From the IMG/VR virus record IMGVR_UViG_3300025120_000713, positions 1-20,740 of that record: a stretch of 20,740 bases of DNA; one strand, 5' to 3'. Made by a program: the position numbers and the translations under genes. The stretch is from a virus. Shown piece by piece: positions 14,445-20,740 of the stretch; position 1 is the first letter of the stretch, and each line of letters opens with the position of its first letter. The notes below the pieces were generated by a model. It was not told the origin of the DNA. It was given only the letters and a program-made list of their open reading frames with translations, and made no database searches.

Positions 14445-14710
14445 TGACCATGTTCAATTTCGTGTTCTATTTCTAACGGTTCGATGTTAGATTTAAAATA
14501 TTTTACCATCTCGTAAGCAGAATTAAAGTCATCAAAGAAAAGTTCTATGTCTTCTATCTCCCCATCTTTTTCTACCTTGCATAAATTAAAATGTAAATCT
14601 TCTGGAAGGTCAGATGGTGCATCAGGTACTACATCTTTTACAGAGTATGGCCCCTCAATTACATCCCAGACTTTTACATTCTTACCTCCAAAATCGTTAC
14701 CTATTATCAT
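14441..14710 (-). CDS. Acidic 89-aa protein, unknown function
   Basis: A small, strongly acidic protein (DAPSDLPEDLH, DGEIEDIELFFDDF) ending in a Glu/His-rich tail (EIEHEIEHGH). The middle, FNLCKVEKDGEIEDIELFFDDF, suggests a beta hairpin, and SAYEMVKYFKSN a helix. No family or active site was recognised. AAAGG about eight bases upstream supports the ATG at 14710, which lies 14 bases inside the end of the nuclease-like gene, so translation is probably coupled. Acidic small proteins in phage early regions are often inhibitors or DNA mimics of host factors, but nothing here shows that. Confidence 0.55.
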   Translation of the reverse strand: MIIGNDFGGKNVKVWDVIEGPYSVKDVVPDAPSDLPEDLHFNLCKVEKDGEIEDIELFFDDFNSAYEMVKYFKSNIEPLEIEHEIEHGH

Positions 14711-15050
14711 TGTCTTTACCTTTCAGTAGCCTGAGGAAGAGTGGTAATTCTGTTACAACTAACCAAGACTGTCTGTCTGATCTATAGAACACAACAGGAT
14801 CATCTTTGGTATGGTTCGTTGCTTGTTTCATCCAATCATATACTGTTTTAAGACCTGATCTCCTACGTTTAACCTCTATTGATATAGGTATTAATTTTCT
14901 CGCAGCAGGAGATAATTGTATATCAGCACCAGTATCACCCATGACAGTACTTTTTATGTCATCGGGTTCAAGCATAGGAAAAGACTCAAGCAGAGCATCT
15001 CTTATCTCTTGTTGCCCAAGCCTTCCCTTCTGCTTGCCCTGTCTACTCAA
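14697..15050 (-). CDS. Small PD-(D/E)XK-type nuclease (candidate resolvase/endonuclease)
   Basis: A 117-aa protein. The core of a PD-(D/E)XK nuclease is visible: Glu15 in the first helix (GRLGQQEIRDALL), Asp43 in GDTGADIQLSP, and Glu59-V-Lys61 in ISIEVKRR, followed by a basic loop and a helix. Size and motif order resemble small resolvases, VRR-NUC-type domains and the T7 gp3 endonuclease I role (branch cutting and host DNA breakdown), but I cannot choose among these. The last segment (SWLVVTELPLFLRLL) is hydrophobic and probably structural. It starts with an ATGA overlap on the Cas4-like gene, so two nucleases are made side by side. Confidence 0.65.
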   Translation of the reverse strand: MSRQGKQKGRLGQQEIRDALLESFPMLEPDDIKSTVMGDTGADIQLSPAARKLIPISIEVKRRRSGLKTVYDWMKQATNHTKDDPVVFYRSDRQSWLVVTELPLFLRLLKGKDNDNR

Positions 15051-15898
15051 TCAATTAACTCCTGTACTTTAGGTTTATTTACTATGTCTATTAGATATTC
15101 TTTACCTGTTGAGTATTGAAACACCCTAGCCTCAGGCCAACACAACTTTCTGTACTCACAACCTGAGCAAGTGTAGGAAAGTTTTGTGTTCTTAGAGCTA
15201 GAAGACTGAGGTATAGGAGCAATACGTTCTTTAGGAAGTCTACCTGATACAACTTTCTTTACTGTTTGTATTTCATTTACTTTGTTATCCAGTTCATCAC
15301 TAAAGTCATACACATCTAAGCATAGATTGAATGTATCTTTCTGTACGACAAGGAAAGCTCCACGTTTTTTATCTGTTACAAGTGGATCGTCCTTAGCTGC
15401 ATAAACATAAGAACTTAATTGACTAATGTAACCGTAAGGATCATTCTTTCTAAGTGTATGGTTCACAAACTTCTGCATACCATAACGTGAAGCAGACTTC
15501 ACATCTATTGTAACACCGTCTATAACCGCATCTCTGTGACCCTTTATGCCTACTGCATCCATCCTGTCTTGTTCACCCTGAACGTCATGCCCTGCAGCCC
15601 TAGCTAATGCTAGGATGAGGTACTCTAATAAATCCCCATAAAAGAAAAGACCTAGTAGTTGAGCCTTTAGTGGTGCAGCTTCTTCTGTTTTATTTATTCT
15701 GTACCAAGTCTTTCTTTTACAGGGTGAGCCAACAGAGGATAAACTTAGATACCCTCTAGGCTTCTGAGGTTCTTTGAACCTAGCTTCTGCCGTAGCAGCT
15801 ATGTTCGTAGCAAGATATTCTGTGATAGTCTCGTCCCACCCACCCTTACCTTCGATGACTGCATAAATATCTTTGACCAGTGTTTCGATCTTAGGCAT
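15047..15898 (-). CDS. Cas4/RecB-like PD-(D/E)XK exonuclease with predicted Fe-S cluster
   Basis: A 283-aa protein. Residues 119-134 (KGHRDAVIDGVTIDVK) hold the nuclease core: His121, Asp123, Asp132 and Lys134. Gln160 and Tyr164 in ISQLSSYVYA form the RecB-type motif QxxxY. Four cysteines, Cys60 (in GSPCKRKTWY) and Cys244-x2-Cys247-x5-Cys253 near the C-terminus, match the split 4Fe-4S site of Cas4 and AddB-type nucleases. This fold degrades DNA ends, usually exonucleolytically. In this phage it would fill the role of the T7 gp6 exonuclease, recycling host DNA or processing recombination ends. No cas1 or cas2 is nearby, so a CRISPR role is unlikely. A strong AGGAGGG ribosome-binding site lies four bases before the ATG. 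Confidence 0.82.
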   Translation of the reverse strand: MPKIETLVKDIYAVIEGKGGWDETITEYLATNIAATAEARFKEPQKPRGYLSLSSVGSPCKRKTWYRINKTEEAAPLKAQLLGLFFYGDLLEYLILALARAAGHDVQGEQDRMDAVGIKGHRDAVIDGVTIDVKSASRYGMQKFVNHTLRKNDPYGYISQLSSYVYAAKDDPLVTDKKRGAFLVVQKDTFNLCLDVYDFSDELDNKVNEIQTVKKVVSGRLPKERIAPIPQSSSSKNTKLSYTCSGCEYRKLCWPEARVFQYSTGKEYLIDIVNKPKVQELID

Positions 15899-15912
15899 AT
15901 AACCCTCCTATA

Positions 15913-16434
15913 TTAAAATGGAATTTCATCAGACACTAACTCTTTAGTTAGTGGTGGTGGTGTAGGAGAACCTAAGTTCTCTGAAAACTTATCTACACCC
16001 ATAGGCTCACCATAAGATACATGATCCAGAACTTTGATACGATCCAGCCGTGTACTTACAACCTCATACTTAGGACTCTCATAGATATCCAGTTCTACCA
16101 GAACTTCAGAGCCATTACCTATCATACCATCGGTAGATAAATCCCAACGTGAACCATCTAACTTGAACACATCAGGTGCTCCTGAGTTAAAGTCACTACC
16201 TGTTTTAAATTTACGGTTGAAAGTAAACAACCGTCCTGCACCATCAGGGTTTTCTTTACCCTTACTCATGCAACCAGAGTCCAACACTTTCTTTGTATTG
16301 GCATCATCAAGAAGCACTGTAATAGTGCAACGTCCATCAGTATCTACCCACTGATTCTTGTAACCAGTTAGGTCACGGTTTTCAGCAAAGACCTTAGCCC
16401 AACTTGCTGTTCCTTGTACTGTAATTTTTGCCAT
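15913..16434 (-). CDS. ssb: Single-stranded DNA-binding protein
   Basis: A 173-aa protein resembling the T7 gp2.5-like phage SSB group: a beta-rich OB-type core with GTASWAKVF near the start, YKNQWVDTDGRCTITVLLD, and IGNGSEVLVELDIYE in the second half. A proline linker (PTPPP, 157-161) follows, then an acidic tail that ends SDEIPF. The tail is close to the DDIPF tip of bacterial SSBs, with the same terminal Phe. It would coat single strands and recruit the polymerase, primase-helicase and nucleases through the tail. It lies between the polymerase and the nuclease genes, with an AGGAG eight bases before the ATG and its own upstream gap holding a promoter-like sequence. Confidence 0.8.
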   Translation of the reverse strand: MAKITVQGTASWAKVFAENRDLTGYKNQWVDTDGRCTITVLLDDANTKKVLDSGCMSKGKENPDGAGRLFTFNRKFKTGSDFNSGAPDVFKLDGSRWDLSTDGMIGNGSEVLVELDIYESPKYEVVSTRLDRIKVLDHVSYGEPMGVDKFSENLGSPTPPPLTKELVSDEIPF

Positions 16435-16464
16435 GTTTATGACTCCTATATGTTTTAGAATTTA

Positions 16465-16494
16465 ATTGTAGCATGTATTAAAAAGAACATGCAA
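16465..16494 (-). promoter_or_regulatory. Promoter-like region with inverted repeat upstream of ssb
   Basis: The 67-base gap before ssb holds, on the - strand, TACAAT (complement of 16465-16470; 5 of 6 matches to -10) and 18 bases upstream a weak TTGCAT (complement of 16489-16494). Between and across them lies a perfect inverted repeat, GCATGT (16471-16476) and ACATGC (16487-16492), separated by 10 bases. The arms abut the -10 and overlap the -35, the position expected for an operator, though a chance repeat is possible. Confidence 0.35.
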
Positions 16495-16501
16495 GAACTT
16501 T

Positions 16502-18352
16502 TTAATGTATATCCGAATATTTATTTCCGAACTGTACATCAATACCTAACTCTACGTTAAGCTTTAGCTCATCGTTGAGTCTGTCTATTGCTGCTACTAG
16601 TACAGCTTTGTGTTTCTTTTCTTCTCCTTTCTTAATAGAGTTGATTGACTCGTCATGGAACTGACCAACGATGTTGGGCCTAGCTCCTAAGTATCCTGCT
16701 ACCCACCTGTCGAAACAGTAAGCACCAGTACTTTGATTAAGAGTGGAGAAGACATCTTTCTCATAACGTAGGGTATGCCAGTAGCTACTGACAGGATTCT
16801 GTACCCACATCTGTCCATTGATTCTCTTTACTTTACGTAAGTTATCATCAGAGAACTGTGCTACTGCCCAGTTTCTTTCCCAATATGCTTCAAGTAATAG
16901 CTTTGCTTCACCTTCGGACATACCTGTTTCTCTCGACAACTTAGCTGCACCAATACCATAGGTAGCAGAGTAGTTGACTACCTTGAAGTTCTTACGTAAT
17001 GCCTTGAGACTTACGACACCAGAGTTATGCTTATCTATATCGGACTGTGTTACAGCCCCTGCATGTTTGGCAAGGTCAAGGTGTGGATCAAAACCATCTT
17101 GTGACATTTCTGCCACATACTCAGGGTCATATGGTTTCATATAATGTCTCTTGGTTGTATCTTCAAGAGATGTCATATCAGCACCACATAATACATGGCC
17201 TTCCTCTGCAATCAAACAACTACGTACCTCATTACCCCAAGGCTTATCAACTCCCGGTAGGTTTACAAGAGGCTTCTTATGTTTGAACCTAAGAGTATTA
17301 GTAAGACCATCAATTCCTGCATGAACAATACCACCTTTCTCACAAGAGATGAAGCCCTCAAAGATACCAAGTCGGTGTTGTATTACAGTCAATCCATCAA
17401 GTACTTTTACTGCAGGTTCTTTGTCGATCAACAGTTTGACTGAGCTAGTAAGCTCACCATTCTTACGTACTTGTGGTATCTTTCTATCAAAGCCTGTCTC
17501 TTTATCCTTGACATACTTGTAGGTGCAAGGCTTCCACCCCAGCTTAGTCAACCAATCTTTTACCTGATCAGATGAGTTAGGATTAGGTGGATCAATGCGG
17601 TGGAGTACATCTACTTCACCGATATAGTTAGAGGGATACCCCTCAGCCAGAAGTAAACGTAGCCAAGCCTCACCATGATTAGATAGTGAACCATCCTTTT
17701 TGTTCATAACTTTAGGTGGTGACTTCTTTTTATATACACTACGCATTGGCATAACTTCTTTAAGTTCTTCTACTTTAAACTCTTGCTCTGATCGTAGCTT
17801 GTCGATGCAGTTCTGTGCTAGCTTTTTGTCTAATCTCCAACCAGATTTCTCAGCCATATATGCACATTGCATTTTAAATGTAAGATAACATAAGAACTTA
17901 TTAAGATGTTTGTTACACTTGTATACTAACATAAATCTTTTAGTAAGATTTTTCCAAAGTTTATAGTTAATCTTAACATCTTCTTCACAACGATGAATGT
18001 ATTCCTCTGATGAAAGGTTTACCCAATCAGTGATAGGTGGTTTAGGTATACCAAAGTCTTCACCAAATGATTCTAGTCCATGCTTAGGTCTATCTGTATT
18101 GAGTACCCAAGACATAGGTAAAGTATCATAGAACTTTATACCATCTAACTTAATACCCAGTATTTTTTCTATTACTGGTACATCATACCTAATTATATTG
18201 TGACCTACCAAATACTTTTGAGTAAGTAGTATGTGTCTCATTGCATCGTAATCAGTTGTCGATACAACTAACTTACCATCTTGAGTATAGGACAAGCAGT
18301 GTATCTTAGTAACCTGATCAAGCAATCCATCTGCTTCGATGTCTATAATCAT
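16502..18352 (-). CDS. polA: Family A (T7-like) DNA polymerase with 3'-5' exonuclease domain
   Basis: A 616-aa replicative polymerase. The exonuclease domain shows Exo I DIEADGL (Asp4, Glu6), Exo II GHNIIRYD (Asp57) and Exo III around HRCEED (Asp125). The polymerase domain shows motif A GADMTSLE (Asp392, Glu397), motif B R453-x3-K457-x3-Y461-x3-Y465-G and motif C QFHDES (His566, Asp567, Glu568). Tyr461 aligns with T7 Tyr526 and E. coli Phe762. The segment NPNSSDQVKDWLTKLGWKP (258-276) matches the part of T7 gp5 just after its thioredoxin-binding insertion. Here the preceding region is shorter and differs, so thioredoxin use is uncertain. The protein is about 90 residues shorter than T7 gp5 (704). 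Exo III lacks the usual YxxxD tyrosine. The ATG overlaps the primase-helicase stop (ATGA). Confidence 0.93.
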   Translation of the reverse strand: MIIDIEADGLLDQVTKIHCLSYTQDGKLVVSTTDYDAMRHILLTQKYLVGHNIIRYDVPVIEKILGIKLDGIKFYDTLPMSWVLNTDRPKHGLESFGEDFGIPKPPITDWVNLSSEEYIHRCEEDVKINYKLWKNLTKRFMLVYKCNKHLNKFLCYLTFKMQCAYMAEKSGWRLDKKLAQNCIDKLRSEQEFKVEELKEVMPMRSVYKKKSPPKVMNKKDGSLSNHGEAWLRLLLAEGYPSNYIGEVDVLHRIDPPNPNSSDQVKDWLTKLGWKPCTYKYVKDKETGFDRKIPQVRKNGELTSSVKLLIDKEPAVKVLDGLTVIQHRLGIFEGFISCEKGGIVHAGIDGLTNTLRFKHKKPLVNLPGVDKPWGNEVRSCLIAEEGHVLCGADMTSLEDTTKRHYMKPYDPEYVAEMSQDGFDPHLDLAKHAGAVTQSDIDKHNSGVVSLKALRKNFKVVNYSATYGIGAAKLSRETGMSEGEAKLLLEAYWERNWAVAQFSDDNLRKVKRINGQMWVQNPVSSYWHTLRYEKDVFSTLNQSTGAYCFDRWVAGYLGARPNIVGQFHDESINSIKKGEEKKHKAVLVAAIDRLNDELKLNVELGIDVQFGNKYSDIH

Positions 18353-19947
18353 GCAACCTCACTTTCATCTGAGAACAAATCTTCTCGTAGTATGGTAGTA
18401 ACAGGATCGTAGTAGACTGAACCAGCCCTACCTAGCTTGGCGAATGGTCTGTTCTTATCTACGATAAAGGTAGTGGTGTTCTGTTCTACCTCGTCTTCAC
18501 TTTCTGCATTACGTTCTATCTTGATGCAGATGATAGCTTCTTCTTCAAGAGAAGCAGCATACTTGGTACGTCCATCGTCATTGACCTGAGAGATAAACAC
18601 TACACCAATGTTTAACTCCTTAGCCAACTGAGCCATACGAGAGCCTAGTGTAGTAAGTGTGCTTGTAGCACCATCAACACCAGAGTTAGACAGATAAGCT
18701 AGACGTTGAACATGGTCAATAAAGATGTACCCTGCACCATAGACAGTGGCTGATAGTCTTACGTAGTCGAGTAGCTTGAGTGGATCATCGTGAGACATCA
18801 TCTCAAAGATGATTGTCTTTTCACCACCAGTAGCTATCTTAGCTGCCTCAATAACATTCTGTTCTGATACATTATTATTAGCTGCATCTTCTTTAGTCCT
18901 GACATTGACACCTAGATGGTAGGTTGCCATTGCTCTGTAGGTAGTAGACTTCATCTCTTCCATGTGTAGCATAGCTACAGCAGTCACACCATTAGAGAGT
19001 AAGCCTGTTTCAAAGTAACGTATGACCTCAGTCTTACCTGTACCTCTTGGTGCTTTGATGAAGGTGAGTCCACCCTTTACCATTCCACGTATCTTACTGT
19101 CTAATCCTGTATGTCCTGTTTGTACATACTCGTAAGGGTTCTCATTCTTGATTGCCTGTTCAACAGCTTCATCAGTACAGAAGAAGTTCTCAGGTGAATA
19201 TCGTTGTGGACTTCTAGCTGACCACATCAGGCTGTTAGCCTTACCCTTCTCAAGAAACTCATTAGCATCTTTGTGTTCGTTCATTGGTACGAAGTAGAAT
19301 TTCTCAGGGAAAGCTTGATACAACTTATCTGCAGCACTACGGCCCGGTGCATCAAGCTCACCAGCATACACAATTTCTTTGAAGGCAGAAAGATACTTGT
19401 GATTGTATTCAATAAACTTCTTACCAATAGAGGAAGAAGGTAAAGACTTAACAGGAAATGTCTTGCCAAGTATCTGATACAAAGAAGCAGCATCGAACTC
19501 ACCTTCAGTGATATAGATACGTGAGCTAGAGCCAGCATTAAAATCAGGGCCAAAGAGGTGATTCATACCTACACCTTTGTCTTTGATCCAAGACTTAGAT
19601 TTGTCGTGACACATACGATACTTAATAGTATGAGGATACTTGTATGCATATCGTACATCCTCACCATTAGAACCTGTCTGTATCTGGATGCCATACATCT
19701 TACATACATCAGGATCAATGCTCCTGATACCAGTGTACTTGACACCAGTGACAGGTATAGCAGCAGGTTGCCTACGATCCTGCAGTGGGTACTGGGTCTT
19801 AGCCCAATCAAAAGTCTGTGGCATATTCTTCATAGGGTAAGCTCTGTGACATGAGTGACAGTGACCGTAGCCATCATCGTTCCAGTTAAATGCATCGGAT
19901 GATGCACACTCTTCATATGGACATGCACTATGTGGATTATCAACCAT
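18349..19947 (-). CDS. Bifunctional primase-helicase (T7 gp4-like)
   Basis: A 532-aa protein (T7 gp4 has 566). The zinc ribbon at 9-33 has Cys9, Cys14, Cys30 and Cys33; the first pair is CX4C instead of T7's CX2C. The TOPRIM primase domain has YITEGEFDA (Glu148) and YAGELDAPGR (197-199), where the usual DxD is ExD. The RecA/DnaB-type helicase has Walker A APRGTGKT (299-306), Walker B YIFIDHVQ (Asp411), a sensor-like VVFISQVNDD, and the C-terminal VDKNRPFAKLGRAG with candidate arginine finger. It would unwind the fork 5' to 3' as a ring and lay down RNA primers for the neighbouring polymerase. AAGGAG seven bases before the ATG is a strong ribosome-binding site inside the preceding small gene. 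Confidence 0.92.
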   Translation of the reverse strand: MVDNPHSACPYEECASSDAFNWNDDGYGHCHSCHRAYPMKNMPQTFDWAKTQYPLQDRRQPAAIPVTGVKYTGIRSIDPDVCKMYGIQIQTGSNGEDVRYAYKYPHTIKYRMCHDKSKSWIKDKGVGMNHLFGPDFNAGSSSRIYITEGEFDAASLYQILGKTFPVKSLPSSSIGKKFIEYNHKYLSAFKEIVYAGELDAPGRSAADKLYQAFPEKFYFVPMNEHKDANEFLEKGKANSLMWSARSPQRYSPENFFCTDEAVEQAIKNENPYEYVQTGHTGLDSKIRGMVKGGLTFIKAPRGTGKTEVIRYFETGLLSNGVTAVAMLHMEEMKSTTYRAMATYHLGVNVRTKEDAANNNVSEQNVIEAAKIATGGEKTIIFEMMSHDDPLKLLDYVRLSATVYGAGYIFIDHVQRLAYLSNSGVDGATSTLTTLGSRMAQLAKELNIGVVFISQVNDDGRTKYAASLEEEAIICIKIERNAESEDEVEQNTTTFIVDKNRPFAKLGRAGSVYYDPVTTILREDLFSDESEVA

Positions 19948-20089
19948 CGTATAACTCCTTTAGTGTTTCATCAAAGGCTATATCTAATTGGTATAGCTCT
20001 ACTATTTTTATTACATCTTCTTCAGATAGATTATATTTCTTCATTACTTTTTTTAATGGACTGTCTTCTACTATCTTCCATTTAGCCAT
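19940..20089 (-). CDS. Small 49-aa protein between thyX and primase-helicase, unknown function
   Basis: A short gene overlapping thyX by eight bases at its start and the primase-helicase by eight at its end. The product is highly charged and helical (KIVEDSPLKKVMKKYNLSE, EDVIKIVELYQLD), with a pattern consistent with a small helix-turn-helix-like or helical bundle domain. No specific family was recognised. Its 3' end supplies the AAGGAG ribosome-binding site of the primase-helicase. It could be a small regulator or simply a coupling gene. The snug fit between the two overlaps and lack of other coding in the interval support that it is translated. Confidence 0.6.
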   Translation of the reverse strand: MAKWKIVEDSPLKKVMKKYNLSEEDVIKIVELYQLDIAFDETLKELYDG

Positions 20090-20740
20090 TATCATATCCT
20101 TCCATTAATGCCACCCATGAGATAGGATATAATTCATCTAGTGACTCAGCTACTCTAGCTGCTACTACTTGAGTTTCATATTGTGTGGTAACTGAAAGTC
20201 TAAGTTTACACATATCTACAAAGGCGTCAAGACTACCTGACCAATACCATTCTGTCATGGTGCTCTGAGGCAACACCATACGTGCTTGCTCTGGGCATAC
20301 ACCTACATCTAATAGAAGTCTGTAACGAGCAACAATATCATCATATACGTCCTCTACAATATCATCTGATATAGTTATATTACCCTCACTGCCTTGCTTC
20401 TTATCTTTACTGCGTCCACGCCATTGATCAGGCACATAGAACTCAGGCTCATCATCTACATACCTACGGCTGATCTCATTCCAACGTAGGAACTTATGCT
20501 TGACTAACTGCCTAGCTACGAAGATAGGAGCCTTGACGTGGAACGACACAAAGCAGTGACCAAAGGGTGACATGTGTTCATGCTTGGCTAGGTAGTTAAT
20601 TAACTTTACATCTCTATCGTGTAAGATGGGACGCATAGTGCCACCGTCTGCACCAGTGTAGCCAAGGGCTTCTACCTTTTTACCAAAGGATACCCTAGCT
20701 GCATTGACCACTGTGAGGTCATCACCCATGTGGTTTATGT
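20082..20740 (-). CDS. thyX: Flavin-dependent thymidylate synthase (5' end outside window)
   Basis: The visible part is about 219 residues. The frame stays open through the right edge (INH precedes MGDD), and family members normally have about ten more residues before MGDDLTVVNAARVSF, so the ATG at 20729 is probably internal and the gene is truncated by the window. ThyX makes dTMP from dUMP using FAD, NADPH and methylene-tetrahydrofolate. The signature RHRX7S appears as KHKFLRWNEIS followed by RRY, with both arginines replaced by lysine. Other family features are HEHMSPFGHCFVSFHVKAPI and the C-terminal PEQARMVLPQS, with the conserved Arg of the dUMP site. It works with nrdJ and mazG in the same block to supply dNTPs. 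Confidence 0.92.
   Translation of the reverse strand, partial: INHMGDDLTVVNAARVSFGKKVEALGYTGADGGTMRPILHDRDVKLINYLAKHEHMSPFGHCFVSFHVKAPIFVARQLVKHKFLRWNEISRRYVDDEPEFYVPDQWRGRSKDKKQGSEGNITISDDIVEDVYDDIVARYRLLLDVGVCPEQARMVLPQSTMTEWYWSGSLDAFVDMCKLRLSVTTQYETQVVAARVAESLDELYPISWVALMEGYDNG

Noticed and set aside
15047-15898. Cas4-like nuclease as evidence of a CRISPR system
   Set aside because: No cas1, cas2, effector gene or repeat-spacer array is visible. Cas4/RecB-like nucleases are common in phage replication modules.

Overview
The window looks like part of the genome of a lytic, short-tailed (podovirus-type) marine bacteriophage. It has two gene-dense blocks facing each other. The left block (1-10809, + strand) encodes virion parts and the right block (10806-20740, - strand) encodes replication and nucleotide metabolism. 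Nearly every junction is a few-base gap or an overlap. No tRNA, rRNA, CRISPR, integrase, transposase or phage RNA polymerase gene was seen. The AT-rich coding, the B12-dependent ribonucleotide reductase, ThyX and the T7-like replisome resemble podoviruses of marine alphaproteobacteria (SAR11, SAR116, Rhodobacterales). That host assignment is inference.

Left block: the 3' end of a tail or fibre-like protein, a tail-assembly-chaperone-like protein, and two small proteins that each end in one membrane helix. Then come a 1187-aa repeat protein, a lytic transglycosylase, two unknown virion-module proteins and a 1176-aa protein with hydrophobic, glycine/alanine-rich stretches. The last five genes probably encode an internal or DNA-ejection machine, comparable in role to T7 gp14-gp15-gp16, with the wall-cutting domain on its own polypeptide. 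The 1187-aa protein carries eleven back-to-back 22-residue repeats followed by six 11-residue repeats.

The blocks meet tail to tail at 10806-10809, where the two stop codons share TTAA. There is no intergenic space. Each strand has a hairpin followed by a T-rich stretch inside the opposing gene, which suggests that the terminators are embedded in coding sequence.

Right block, in transcription order (right to left): thyX (5' end cut by the window), a 49-aa gene, a T7 gp4-like primase-helicase, a family A DNA polymerase, an ssDNA-binding protein, a Cas4/RecB-like Fe-S nuclease, a small PD-(D/E)XK-type nuclease, an acidic 89-aa protein, a 55-aa protein, a MazG-like pyrophosphohydrolase, a class II ribonucleotide reductase, a second possible PD-(D/E)XK protein, a DUF3310-like protein, an Rmf/CrpP-like 52-aa protein and a 72-aa protein. 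Together they would degrade host DNA, remake dNTPs (NrdJ, ThyX, MazG) and copy the phage genome (helicase-primase, polymerase, SSB).

Points most worth a second look are the 22/11-residue repeat protein, the embedded convergent terminators, the polymerase exonuclease motif that resembles DEDDh rather than DEDDy, and three small genes of 49-55 codons that are easy to miss.
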